In this document: positions 1 to 15,000 of the stretch, piece by piece
Numbering within the stretch: the stretch's first letter is position 1
How the letters are laid out: each line of letters begins with the position of its first letter
NCBI GenBank assembly: GCA_014843695.1
Contig: CM026404.1
Span: forward strand, 53,390,833 to 53,454,832
DNA length: 64,000 nt
DNA from: Archivesica marissinica
Lineage: Eukaryota; Mollusca; Bivalvia; Venerida; Vesicomyidae
Direction: 5' to 3'
The notes under the pieces: model-generated
The model's database searches: none
Told to the model about the DNA's origin: nothing
The model's input: the letters and a program-made list of their open reading frames with translations, nothing else
Program-made: the position numbers and the translations under genes

Positions 1-3000
1 TCAATCACAGGTATGGCGTTCTGTCTATCACAGGTACGGCGTTCTGTCTATCATAGATAGGGCCTTCTATCAATCACAGGTATGGCATTCTGTCAATCAC
101 AGGTATGGCGTTCTGTCAATCACAGGTATGGCGTTCTGTCAATCACAGGTATGGCGTTCTGTCTATCACAGGTATGGCGTTCTGTCAATCACAGGTATGG
201 CGTTCTGTCTATCACAGGTATGGCGTTCTGTCAATCACAGGTATGGCGTTCTGTCTATCACAGATAGGGCCTTCTGTCAATCACAGGTATGGTGTTCTGT
301 CTATCACAGGTATGGCGTTCTGTCAATCACAGGTATGGCATTCTGTCAATCACAGGTATGGCGTTCTGTCTATCACAGGTATGGCGTTCTGTCTAGCACA
401 GGTATGGCGTTCTGTCAATCATAGGTATGGTGTTCTGTCAATCACAGGTATGGCGTTCTGTCTATCACAGGTATGGCGTTCTGTCTATCATAGATAGGGC
501 CTTCTGTCAATCACAGGTATGGCATTCTGTCAATCACAGGTATGGCGTTCTGTCAATCACAGGTATGGCGTTCTGTCAATCACAGGTATGGCGTTCTGTC
601 TATCACAGGTATGGCGTTCTGTCAATCACAGGTATGGCGTTCTGTCTATCACAGGTATGGCGTTCTGTCAATCACAGGTATGGCGTTCTGTCTATCACAG
701 GTATGGCGTTCTGTCAATCACAGGTATGGTGTTCTGTCTATCACAGGTATGGCGTTCTGTCAATCACAGGTATGGCGTTCTGTCAATCACAGGTATGGCG
801 TTCTGTCTATCACAGGTATGGCGTTCTGTCTAGCACAGGTATGGCGTTCTGTCAATCACAGGTATGGTGTTCTGTCAATCACAGGTATGGCGTTCTGTCT
901 ATCACAGGTATGGCGTTCTGTCTATCACAGGTATGGCGTTCTGTCAATCACAGGTATGGTGTTCTGTCAATCACAGGTATGGCATTCTGTCTATCACAGG
1001 TATGGCGTTCTGTCAATCACAGGTATGGCGTTCTGTCAATCACAGGTATGGCGTTCTGTCAATCACAGGTATGGCGTTCTGTCAATCACAGGTATGGCGT
1101 TCTGTCTATCACAGGTATGGCGTTCTGTCTATCACAGGTATGGCATTCTGTCAATCACAGGTATGGCGTTCTGTCAATCACAGATAGGGACTTTTGGCAA
1201 TCACAGGTATGACGTTCTGTCAATCGCAGGTATGGCGTTCTGTCAATCGCAGGTATGGTGTTCTGTCAATCACAGGTATGGCGTTCTGTCAATCACAGGT
1301 ATGGCATTCTGTCAATCACAGGTATGGCGTTCTGTCTATCACAGGTATGGCGTTCTGTCAATCGTAAGTATAGTGTTCTCTCAATCACAGGTATGGCGTT
1401 CTGTCTATCACAGGTACGGCGTTCTGTCTATCATAGATAGGGCCTTCTATCAATCACAGGTATGGCATTCTGTCTACCACAGGTATGGTGTTTTGTCAAT
1501 CACAGGTATGGCGTTCTGTCAATCGCAGGTATGGCGTTCTGTCAATCGCAGGTATGGTGTTCTGTCAATCACAGGTATGGCATTCTGTCAATCACAGGTA
1601 TGGTGTTCTGTCTATCACAAGTATGGTGTTCTGTCAATCTCAGAAATGGCGTTCTGTCAATCACAGGTATGGCGTTCTGTCTATTACAGGTATGGCATTC
1701 TGTCAATCACAGGTATGGCGTTCTGTCTATCACAGATAGGGCCTTTTGTCTATTACAGGTATAGCATTATGTCAATCACAGGTATGGCGTTCTGCCTATC
1801 ACAGGTATGGTGTTTTGTCAATCACAGGTATGGCGTTCTGTCTATCACAGGTATGGTGTTCTGTCAATCGAAGGAATGGTGTTCTGTCAATCACAGGTAT
1901 GGCGTTCTGTCTAGCACAGGTATGACGTTCTGTCAATCGATGGTATGGCGTTCTGTCAATCGCAGGTATGTCATTCTGTCTATCACAGGTATGGCGTTCT
2001 GTTTATCACACTTATGGTGTTTTGTCTAGCACAGGTATGGCGTTCTGTCAATCATAGGTATGGTGTTCTGTCTATCATAGGTATGGCATTCTATCAATTA
2101 CAGGTATGGCGTTCTGTCAATCACAGATAGGGACTTTTGGCAATCACGGGTATGACGTTCTGTCAATCGCAGGTATGGCGTTCTGTCAATCGCAGGTATG
2201 GTGTTCTGTCAATCACAGGTATGGCGTTCTGACAATCACAGGTATGGCATTCTGTCAATCACAAGTATGGCGTTCTGTCTAGCACAGGTATGGCCTTCTG
2301 TCAATCGTAAGTATAGTGTTCTCTCAATCACAGGTATGGCGTTCTGTCTATCACAGGTACGGCGTTCTGTCTATCATAGATAGGGCCTTCTATCAATCAC
2401 AGGTATGGCATTCTGTCTAGCACAGGTATGACGTTCTGTCAATCATAGGTATGGTGTTCTGTCTATCATAGGTATGGCATTCTATCAATCACAGGTATGG
2501 CGTTCTGTCTATCACAGGTACGGCGTTCTGTCTATCATAGATAGGGCCTTCTATCAATCACAGGTATGGCATTCTGTCTATCACAGGTATGGTGTTTTGT
2601 CAATCACAGGTATGGCGTTCTGTCAATCACAGGTATGGCGTTCTGTCTATCACAGGTATGGCGTTCTGTCTATCACAGATAGGGCCTTCTGTCAATCACA
2701 GGTATGGCATTCTGTCTATCACAGGTATGGTGTTTTGTCAATCACAGGTATGGCGTTCTGTCTATCACAGGTATGGTGTTCTGTCAATCGAAGGAATGGT
2801 GTTCTGTCAATCACAGGTATGGCGTTCTGTCTAGCACAGGTATGACGTTCTGTCAATCGATGGTATGGCGTTCTGTCAATCGCAGGTATGTCATTCTGTC
2901 TATCACAGGTATGGCGTTCTGTTTATCACACTTATGGTGTTTTGTCTAGCACAGGTATGGCGTTCTGTCAATCATAGGTATGGTGTTCTGTCTATCATAG

Positions 3001-6000
3001 GTATGGCATTCTATCAATTACAGGTATGGCGTTCTGTCAATCACAGATAGGGACTTTTGGCAATCACGGGTATGACGTTCTGTCAATCGCAGGTATGGCG
3101 TTCTGTCAATCGCAGGTATGGTGTTCTGTCAATCACAGGTATGGCGTTCTGACAATCACAGGTATGGCATTCTGTCAATCACAAGTATGGCGTTCTGTCT
3201 AGCACAGGTATGGCCTTCTGTCAATCGTAAGTATAGTGTTCTCTCAATCACAGGTATGGCGTTCTGTCTATCACAGGTACGGCGTTCTGTCTATCATAGA
3301 TAGGGCCTTCTATCAATCACAGGTATGGCATTCTGTCTAGCACAGGTATGGCGTTCTGTCAATCATAGGTATGGTGTTCTGTCTATCATAGGTATGGCAT
3401 TCTATCAATCACAGGTATGGCGTTCTGTCAATCACAGGTATGGCGTTCTGTCAATCACAGGTATGGCGTTCTGTCAATCGCAGGTATGGTGTTCTGTCAA
3501 TCACAGGTATGGCATTCTGTCAATCACAGGTATGGTGTTCTGTCTATCACAAGTATGGTGTTCTGTCAATCTCAGAAATGGCGTTCTGTCAATCACAGGT
3601 ATGGCGTTCTGTCTATTACAGGTATGGCATTCTGTCAATCACAGGTATGGCGTTCTGTCTATCACAGATAGGGCCTTTTGTCTATTACAGGTATAGCATT
3701 ATGTCAATCACAGGTATGGCGTTCTGCCTATCACAGGTATGGTGTTTTGTCAATCACAGGTATGGCGTTCTGTCTATCACAGGTATGGTGTTCTGTCAAT
3801 CGAAGGAATGGTGTTCTGTCAATCACAGGTATGGCGTTCTGTCTAGCACAGGTATGACGTTCTGTCAATCGATGGTATGGCGTTCTGTCAATCGCAGGTA
3901 TGTCATTCTGTCTATCACAGGTATGGCGTTCTGTTTATCACACTTATGGTGTTTTGTCTAGCACAGGTATGGCGTTCTGTCAATCATAGGTATGGTGTTC
4001 TGTCTATCATAGGTATGGCATTCTATCAATTACAGGTATGGCGTTCTGTCAATCACAGATAGGGACTTTTGGCAATCACGGGTATGACGTTCTGTCAATC
4101 GCAGGTATGGCGTTCTGTCAATCGCAGGTATGGTGTTCTGTCAATCACAGGTATGGCATTCTGTCAATCACAAGTATGGCGTTCTGTCTAGCACAGGTAT
4201 GGCCTTCTGTCAATCGTAAGTATAGTGTTCTCTCAATCACAGGTATGGCGTTCTGTCTATCACAGGTACGGCGTTCTGTCTATCATAGATAGGGCCTTCT
4301 ATCAATCACAGGTATGGCATTCTGTCTAGCACAGGTATGACGTTCTGTCAATCATAGGTATGGTGTTCTGTCTATCATAGGTATGGCATTCTATCAATCA
4401 CAGGTATGGCGTTCTGTCTATCACAGGTACGGCGTTCTGTCTATCATAGATAGGGCCTTCTATCAATCACAGGTATGGCATTCTGTCTATCACAGGTATG
4501 GTGTTTTGTCAATCACAGGTATGGCGTTCTGTCAATCACAGGTATGGCGTTCTGTCAATCACAGGTATGGCGTTCTGTCAATCACAGGTATGGCGTTCTG
4601 TCAATCACAGGTATGGCATTCTGTCAATCACAGGTATGGCGTTCTGTCTATCACAGGTATGGTGTTCTGTCAATCACAGGTATGGCGTTCTGTCAATCAC
4701 AGGTATGGCGTTCTGTCTATTACAGGTATGGCATTCTGTCAATCACAGGTATGGCGTTCTGTCTATCACAGGTATGGCGTTCTGTCAATCACAGGTATGG
4801 CATTCTGTCTATCACAGGTATGGCGTTCTGTTTATCACACTTATGGTGTTTTGTCTAGCACAGGTATGGCGTTCTGTCAATCATAGGTATGGTGTTCTGT
4901 CTATCATAGGTATGGCATTCTATCAATCACAGGTATGGCGTTCTGTCAATCACAGATAGGGACTTTTGGCAATCACGGGTATGACGTTCTGTCAATCGCA
5001 GGTATGGCGTTCTGTCAATCGCAGGTATGGTGTTCTGTCAATCACAGGTATGGCGTTCTGACAATCACAGGTATGGCATTCTGTCAATCACAAGTATGGC
5101 GTTCTGTCTAGCACAGGTATGGCCTTCTGTCAATCGTAAGTATAGTGTTCTCTCAATCACAGGTATGGCGTTCTGTCTATCACAGGTACGGCGTTCTGTC
5201 TATCATAGATAGGGCCTTCTATCAATCACAGGTATGGCATTCTGTCTAGCACAGGTATGACGTTCTGTCAATCATAGGTATGGTGTTCTGTCTATCATAG
5301 GTATGGCATTCTATCAATCACAGGTATGGCGTTCTGTCTATCACAGGTACGGCGTTCTGTCTATCATAGATAGGGCTTCTATCAATCACAGGTATGGCAT
5401 TCTGTCTATCACAGGTATGGTGTTTTGTCAATCACAGGTATGGCGTTCTGTCAATCACAGGTATGGCGTTCTGTCAATCACAGGTATGGCGTTCTGTCAA
5501 TCACAGGTATGGCGTTCTGTCAATCACAGGTATGGTGTTCTGTCAATCACAGGAATGGCGTTCTGTCAATCACAGGTATGGCGTTCTGTCTATCACAGGT
5601 ATGGCATTCTGTCAATCACAGGTATGGCGTTCTGTCTATCACAGATAGGGCCTTTTGTCTATCACAGGTATGGCATTCTGTCAATCACAGGTATGGCGTT
5701 CTGTCTATCACAGGTATGGTGTTCTGTCAATCGCAGGTATGTCATTCTGTCTATCACAGGTATGGCGTTCTGTTTATCACACTTATGGTGTTTTGTCTAG
5801 CACAGGTATGGCGTTCTGTCAATCATAGGTATGGTGTTCTGTCTATCATAGGTATGGCATTCTATCAATCACAGGTATGGCGTTCTGTCAATCACAGATA
5901 GGGACTTTTGGCAATCACGGGTATGACGTTCTGTCAATCGCAGGTATGGCGTTCTGTCAATCGCAGGTATGGTGTTCTGTCAATCACAGGTATGGCGTTC

Positions 6001-9000
6001 TGACAATCACAGGTATGGCATTCTGTCAATCACAAGTATGGCGTTCTGTCTAGCACAGGTATGGCCTTCTGTCAATCGTAAGTATAGTGTTCTCTCAATC
6101 ACAGGTATGGCGTTCTGTCTATCACAGGTACGGCGTTCTGTCTATCATAGATAGGGCCTTCTATCAATCACAGGTATGGCATTCTGTCTAGCACAGGTAT
6201 GGCGTTCTGTCAATCATAGGTATGGCATTCTATCAATCACAGGTATGGCGTTCTGTCTATCACAGGTACGGCGTTCTGTCTATCATAGATAGGGCCTTCT
6301 ATCAATCACAGGTATGGCATTCTGTCTACCACAGGTATGGTGTTTTGTCAATCACAGGTATGGCGTTCTGTCAATCACAGGTATGGCGTTCTGTCAATCG
6401 ATGGTATGGCGTTCTGTCAATCGCAGGTATGGCGTTCTGTCAATCACAGGTATGGCATTCTGTCAATCACAGGTATGGCGTTCTGTCTATCACAGGTATG
6501 GCGTTCTGTCAATCGTAAGTATGGCGTTCTGTCAATCACAGGTATGGCGTTCTGTCAATCACAGGTATGGCGTTCTGTCTATCACAGGTATGGCCTTCTG
6601 TCAATCACAGGTATGGCGTTCTGTCAATCACAGGTATGGCGTTCTGTCAATCACAGGTATGGCGTTCTGTCTATCACAGGTATGGCGTTCTGTCAATCAC
6701 AGGTATGGCGTTCTGTCTATCACAGGTATGGCGTTCTGTCAATCACAGGTATGGCGTTCTGTCAATCACAGGTATGGCGTTCTGTCAATCACAGGTATGG
6801 CGTTCTGTCAATCACAGGTATGGCGTTCTGTCAATCACAGGTATGGCGTTCTGTCAATCACAGGTATGGCGTTCTGTCAATCACAGGTATGGCGTTCTGT
6901 CAATCACAGGTATGGCGTTCTGTCAATCACAGGTATGGCGTTCTGTCAATCACAGGTATGGCGTTCTGTCAATCACAGGTATGGCGTTCTGTCAATCACA
7001 GGTATGGCGTAAGGTATGGCGTTCTGTCTATCACAGGTATGGCGTTCTGTCAATCACAGGTATGGTGTTCTGTCAATCACAGGTATGGCATTCTGTCAAT
7101 CACAGGTATGGCGTTCTGTCTATCACAGGTATGGCGTTCTGTCTATCACAGGTATGGCATTCTGTCAATCACAGGTATGGCGTTCTGTCAATCACAGGTA
7201 GGGCCTTCTGTCAATCACAGGTATGGCGTTCTGTCAATCACAGGTATGGCGTTCTGTCAATCGATGGTATGGTGTTCTGTCAATCGCAGGTATGGCGTTC
7301 TGTCAATCACAGGTATGGCGTTCTGTCTATCACAGGTACGGCGTTCTGTCTATCATAGATAGGGCCTTCTATCAATCACAGGTATGGCATTCTGTCTACC
7401 ACAGGTATGGTGTTTTGTCAATCACAGGTATGGCGTTCTGTCAATCACAGGTATGGCGTTCTGTCAATCACAGGTATGGCGTTCTGTCAATCGCAGGTAT
7501 GGCGTTCTGTCAATCACAGGTATGGCGTTCTGTCAATCACAGGTATGGCGTTCTGTCTATCACAGGTATGGCGTTCTGTCAATCACAGGTATGGCGTTCT
7601 GTCAATCACAGGTATGGCGTTCTGTCAATCACAGGTATGGCGTTCTGTCAATCACAGGTATGGCGTCTAGCACGGTATGGCGTTCTGTCTATCACAGGTA
7701 TGGCGTTCTGTCTATCACAGATGGTGTTCTGTCTATCACAGGTATGGCGTTCTGTCAATCGTAGGTATGGTGTTCTGTCTATCACAGGTATGGCGTTCTG
7801 TCAATCACAGGTATGGCATTCTGTCAATCACAAGTATGGCGTTCTGTCTATCACAGGTATGCCTTCTGTCAATCGTAGGTATGGTGTTCTGTCAATCACA
7901 GGTATGGCGTTCTGTCTATCACAGGTATGGCGTTCTGTCTATCACAGATATGGCCTTCTATCAATCACAGGTATGGCATTCTGTCAATCACAGGTATGGC
8001 GTTCTGTCAATCACAGGTATGGCGTTCTGTCAATCGCAGGTATGGCGTTCTGTCAATCACAGGTATGGCGTTCTGTCAATCGCAGGTATGTCATTCTGTC
8101 TATCACAGGTATGGCGTTCTGTTTATCACACTTATGGTGTTTTGTCTAGCACAGGTATGGCGTTCTGTCAATCATAGGTATGGTGTTCTGTCTATCATAG
8201 GTATGGCATTCTATCAATCACAGGTATGGCGTTCTGTCAATCACAGGTATGGCGTTCTGTCAATCACAGGTATGGCGTTCTGTCAATCACAGGTATGGCG
8301 TTCTGTCAATCGCAGGTATGGCGTTCTGTCAATCACAGGTATGGCATTCTGTCAATCACAGGTATGGCGTTCTGTCTAGCACAGGTATGGCCTTCTGTCA
8401 ATCGTAAGTATCGTGTTCTCTCAATCACAGGTATGGCGTTCTGTCAATCACAGGTACGGCTTTCTGTCTATCATAGATAGGGCCTTCTATCAATCACAGG
8501 TATGGCGTTCTGTCAATCACAGGTATGGTGTTCTGTCTATCACAGGTATGGTGTTCTGTCTATCACAGATAGGGCCTTCTGTCAATCACAGGTATGGCGT
8601 TCTGTCCAGCACAGGTATGGTGTTCTGTCAATTGCAGGTATGGCGTTCTGTCAATCACAGGTATGGTATTCTGTCAATCACAGGTATGGCATTCTGTCTA
8701 GCACAGGTATGGCGTTCTGTCTATTACAGGTATGGCATTCTGTCAATCACAGATATTGCGTTCTGTCAATCACAGTAGGCTTTTGCAATCACAGGTATGG
8801 CGTTCTGTCAATAACAGATATGGCGTCTAGCAACGGTATAGCGTTCTGTCTAGCACAGGTATGGCGTTCTGTCTGGCAAAGATATTGTGTTCTGTCTAGC
8901 ACAGGTATGGCCTTCTGTCTATCATATGTATAGTGTTCTCTCAATCACAGGTATTGCATTCTGTCAATCACAGGTATGGCGTTCTGTCTAACACAGGTAT

Positions 9001-12000
9001 GGCGTTCTGTCTATTACAGGTATGGCATTCTGTCAATCACAGATATGGCGTTCTGTCAATCACAGATAGGGCCTTTTGGCAATCACAGGTATGGCGTTCT
9101 GTCAATCGCAGGTATGGCGTTCTGTCAATCGATGGTATGGTGTTCTGTCAATCGCAGGTATGGTTTTCTGTCAATCACAGGTATGGCGTTCTGTCTATCA
9201 CAGGTACGGCGTTCTGTCTATCATAGATAGGGCCTTCTATCAATCACAGGTATGGCATTCTGTCTACCACAGGTATGGTGTTTTGTCAATCACAGGTATG
9301 GCGTTCTGTCAATCACAGGTATGGCGTTCTGTCCATCACAGGTATGGTGTTCTGTCAATTGCAGGTATGGCGTTCTGTCAATCACAGGTATGGTATTCTG
9401 TCAATCACAGGTATGGCATTCTGTCTATCACAGGTATGGCGTTCTGTCTATTACAGGTATGGCGTTCTGTCAATAACAGATATGGCGTCTAGCAACGGTA
9501 TAGCGTTCTGTCTAGCACAGGTATGGCGTTCTGTCTGGCAAAGATATTGTGTTCTGTCTAGCACAGGTATGGCCTTCTGTCAATCGTAAGTATAGTGTTC
9601 TCTCTATCACAGGTATGGCGTTCTGTCAATCACAGGTATGGCATTCTGTCAATCACAAGTATGGCGTTCTGTCTAGCACAGGTATGCCTTCTGTCAATCG
9701 TAGTTAGGGTTCTCTTTATCACAGGTATGGCGTTCTGTCTATCACAGGTATGGCGTTCTGTCAATCACAGGTATGGCGTTCTGTCAATCACAGGTATGGC
9801 GTTCTGTCAATCACAGGTATGGCGTTCTGTCAATCACAGGTATGGCGTTCTGTCAATCACAGGTATGGCGTTCTGTCAATGAGTATGGCGTTCTGTCAAT
9901 CGCAGGTATGTCATTCTGTCTATCACAGGTATGGCGTTCTGTTTATCACACTTATGGTGTTTTGTCTAGCACAGGTATGACGTTCTGTCAATCATAGGTA
10001 TGGTGTTCTGTCTATCATAGGTATGGCATTCTATCAATCACAGGTATGGCGTTCTGTCAATCGCAGGTATGGCGTTCTGTCAATCACAGGTATGGCGTTC
10101 AATCAATCACAGGTATGGCGTTCTGTCAATCGCAGGTTTGGCCTTCTGTCAATCGCAGGTATGGCATTCTGTCAATCACAGGTATGGCGTTCTGTCTAGC
10201 ACAGGTATGGCCTTCTGTCAATCGTAAGTATCGTGTTCTCTCAATCACAGGTATGGCGTTCTGTCAATCACAGGTACGGCTTTCTGTCTATCATAGATAG
10301 GGCCTTCTATCAATCACAGGTATGGCGTTCTGTCAATCACAGGTATGGTGTTCTGTCTATCACAGGTATGGTGTTCTGTCTATCACAGATAGGGCCTTCT
10401 GTCAATCACAGGTATGGCGTTCTGTCCAGCACAGGTATGGTGTTCTGTCAATTGCAGGTATGGCGTTCTGTCAATCACAGTTATGGTATTCTGTCAATCA
10501 CAGGTATGGCATTCTGTCTAGCACAGGTATGGCGTTCTGTCTATTACAGGTATGGCATTCTGTCAATCACAGATATTGCGTTCTGTCAATCACAGGTATG
10601 GCGTTCTGTCAATAACAGATATGGCGTCTAGCAACGGTATAGCGTTCTGTCTAGCACAGGTATGGCGTTCTGTCTGGCAAAGATATTGTGTTCTGTCTAG
10701 CACAGGTATGGCCTTCTGTCTATCATATGTATAGTGTTCTCTCAATCACAGGTATTGCATTCTGTCAATCACAGGTATGGCGTTCTGTCTAACACAGGTA
10801 TGGCGTTCTGTCTATTACAGGTATGGCATTCTGTCAATCACAGATATGGCGTTCTGTCAATCACAGATAGGGCCTTTTGGCAATCACAGGTATGGCGTTC
10901 TGTCAATCGATGGTATGGTGTTCTGTCAATCGCAGGTATGGTTTTCTGTCAATCACAGGTATGGCGTTCTGTCTATCACAGGTACGGCGTTCTGTCTATC
11001 ATAGATAGGGCCTTCTATCAATCACAGGTATGGCATTCTGTCTACCACAGGTATGGTGTTTTTTCAATCACAGGTATGGCGTTCTGTCAATCACAGGTAT
11101 GGCATTCTGTCCAGCACAGGTATGGTGTTCTGTCAATTGCAGGTATGGCGTTCTGTCAATCACAGTTATGGTATTCAGTCAATCACAGGTATGGCATTCT
11201 GTCTAGCACAGGTATGGCGTTCTGTCTATTACAGGTATGGCATTCTGTCAATCACAGATATTGCGTTCTGTCAATCACAGGTATGGCGTTCTGTCAATAA
11301 CAGATATGGCGTCTAGCAACGGTATAGCGTTCTGTCTAGCACAGGTATGGCGTTCTGTCTGGCAAAGATATTGTGTTCTGTCTAGCACAGGTATGGCCTT
11401 CTGTCAATCGTAAGTATAGTGTTCTCTTTATCACAGGTATGGCGTTCTGTCAATCACAGGTATGGCATTCTGTCAATCACAAGTATGGCGTTCTGTCTAG
11501 CACAGGTATGGCCTTCTGTCAATCGTAAGTATAGTGTTCTCTTTATCACAGGTATGGCGTTCTGTCTATCACAGGTACGGCGTTCTGTCTATCATAGATA
11601 GGGCCTTCTATCAATCACAGGTATGGCATTCTGTCTACCACAGGTATGGTGTTTTTTCAATCACAGGTATGGCGTTCTGTCAATCGCAGGTATGGCGTTC
11701 TGTCAATCGATAGTATGGCGTTCTGTCAATCGCAGGTATGTCATTCTGTCTATCACAGGTATGGCGTTCTGTTTATCACACTTATGGTGTTTTGTCTAGC
11801 ACAGGTATGACGTTCTGTCAATCATAGGTATGGTGTTCTGTCTATCATAGGTATGGCATTCTATCAATCACAGGTATGGCGTTCTGTCAATCGCAGGTAT
11901 GGCGTTCTGTCAATCACAGGTATGGCGTTCAATCAATTACAGGTATGGCGTTCTGTCAATCGCAGGTTTGGCCTTCTGTCAATCGCAGGTATGGCATTCT

Positions 12001-15000
12001 GTCAATCACAGGTATGGCGTTCTGTCTAGCACAGGTATGGCCTTCTGTCAATCGTAAGTATCGTGTTCTCTCAATCACAGGTATGGCGTTCTGTCAATCA
12101 CAGGTACGGCTTTCTGTCTATCATAGATAGGGCCTTCTATCAATCACAGGTATGGCGTTCTGTCAATCACAGGTATGGTGTTCTGTCTATCACAGGTATG
12201 GTGTTCTGTCTATCACAGATAGGGCCTTCTGTCAATCACAGGTATGGCGTTCTGTCCAGCACAGGTATGGTGTTCTGTCAATTGCAGGTATGGCGTTCTG
12301 TCAATCACAGTTATGGTATTCAGTCAATCACAGGTATGGCATTCTGTCTAGCACAGGTATGGCGTTCTGTCTATTACAGGTATGGCATTCTGTCAATCAC
12401 AGATATTGCGTTCTGTCAATCACAGGTATGGCGTTCTGTCAATAACAGATATGGCGTCTAGCAACGGTATAGCGTTCTGTCTAGCACAGGTATGGCGTTC
12501 TGTCTGGCAAAGATATTGTGTTCTGTCTAGCACAGGTATGGCCTTCTGTCTATCATATGTATAGTGTTCTCTCAATCACAGGTATTGCATTCTGTCAATC
12601 ACATGTATGGCGTTCTGTCTAACACAGGTATGGCGTTCTGTCTATTACAGGTATGGCATTCTGTCAATCACAGATATGGCGTTCTGTCAATCACAGGTAT
12701 GGCGTTCTGTCAATCGATGGTATGGTGTTCTGTCAATCGCAGGTATGGTTTTCTGTCAATCACAGGTATGGCGTTCTGTCTATCACAGGTACGGCGTTCT
12801 GTCTATCATAGATAGGGCCTTCTATCAATCACAGGTATGGCATTCTGTCTACCACAGGTATGGTGTTTTTTCAATCACAGGTATGGCGTTCTGTCAATCA
12901 CAGGTATGGCATTCTGTCAATCACAAGTATGGCGTTCTGTCTAGCACAGGTATGGCCTTCTGTCAATCGTAAGTATAGTGTTCTCTTTATCACAGGTATG
13001 GCGTTCTGTCTATCACAGGTACGGCGTTCTGTCAATCACAGGTATGGCCTTCTGTCAATCACAGGTATGGCATTCTGTCTATCACAGGTATGGTGTTTTG
13101 TCAATCACAGGTATGGCGTTCTGTCAATCACAGGTATGGCGTTCTGTCAATCATAGTTATGGCGTTCTGTCAATCACAGGTATGGCATTCTGTCTATCAC
13201 AGGTATGGCGTTCTGTCTATCACAGGTATGGTGTTCTGTCTATCACAGGTATGGCGTTCTGTCAATCATAGGTATGGCGTTCTGTCTATCACAGGTATGG
13301 CGTTCTGTCAATCACAGGTATGGCGTTCTGTCAATCACAGGTATGGCGTTCTGTCAATCACAGGTATGGCGTTCAATCAATCACAGGTATGGCGTTCTGT
13401 CAATCGCAGGTTTGGCCTTCTGTCAATCGCAGGTATGGCATTCTGTCAATCACAGGTATGGCGTTCTGTCTAGCACAGGTATGGCCTTCTGTCAATCGTA
13501 AGTATCGTGTTCTGTCAATCACAGGTATGGCGTTCTGTCAATCACAGGTATGGCGTTCTGTCTATCATAGGTATGGCCTTCTGTCAATCACAGGTATGGC
13601 GTTCTGTCAATCACAGGTATGGTGTTCTGTCTATCACAGGTATGGCGTTCTGTCTATCACAGGTATGGCGTTCTGTCAATCACAGGTATGGCGTTCTGTC
13701 AATCACAGGTATGGCGTTCTGTCAATCGCAGGTATGGCGTTCTGTCAATCACAGGTATGGCGTTCTGTCAATCACAGGTATGGCGTTCTGTCTATCACAG
13801 GTATGGCGTTCTGTCAATCACAGGTATGGCATTCTGTCTAGCACAGGTATGGCGTTCTGTCAATCACAGGTATGGCGTTCTGTCAATCACAGGTATGGCG
13901 TTCTGTCAATCACAGGATGGCATTCTGTCAATCACAGGTATGGCGTTCTGTCTAGCAAAGGTATTGCGTTCTGTCTAGCACAGGTATGGCCTTCTGTCTA
14001 TCATAAGTATAGTGTTCTCTCAATCACAGTATGGCGTTCTGTCATGTATTGCATTCTGTCAATCACAGGTATGGCGTTCTGTCTAACACAGGTATGGCGT
14101 TCTGTCTATTACAGGTATGGCATTCTGTCAATCACAGATATGGCGTTCTGTCAATCACAGATAGGGCCTTTTGGCAATCACAGGTATGGCGTTCTGTCAA
14201 TCGAAGGTATGGCGTTCTGTCAATCGCAGGTATGGTGTTCTGTCAATCACAGGTATGGCGTTCTGTCAATCACAGGTATGGCGTTCTGTCTATCACAGGT
14301 AGGGCGTTCTATCAATCACAGGTATGGCATTCTGTCTACCACAGGTATGGTTTTTGTCAATCACAGGTATGGCGTTCTGTCAATCGCAGGTATGGCGTTC
14401 TGTCAATCGAGGTATGGCGTTCTGTCAATCGCAGGTATGTCATTCTGTCTATCACAGGTATGGCGTTCTGTTTATCACACTTATGGTGTTTTGTCTAGCA
14501 CAGGTATGACGTTCTGTCAATCATAGGTATGGTGTTCTGTCTATCATAGGTATGGCATTCTATCAATCACAGGTATGGCGTTCTGTCTATCACAGGTACG
14601 GCGTTCTGTCTATCATAGATAGGGCCTTCTATCAATCACAGGTATGGCATTCTGTCAATCGCAGGTATGGTGTTCTGTCAATCGATGGTATGGCGTTCTG
14701 TCAATCGCAGGTATGGTGTTCTGTCTATCACAGGTATGGCATTCTGTCGATCACAGGTATGGCATTATGTCAATCACAAGTATGGCGTTCTGTCTAGCAC
14801 AGGTATGGCCTTCTGTAAATCGTAAGTATAGTGTTCTCTCAATCAAAGGTATGGCGTTCTGTCTATCACAGGTACGGCGTTCTGTCTATCATAGATAGGG
14901 CCTTCTATCAATCATAGGTATGGCATTTTGTCTATCACAGGTATGGTGTTTTGTCAATCACAGGTATGGCATTCTGTCAATCACAGGTATGGTGTTCTGT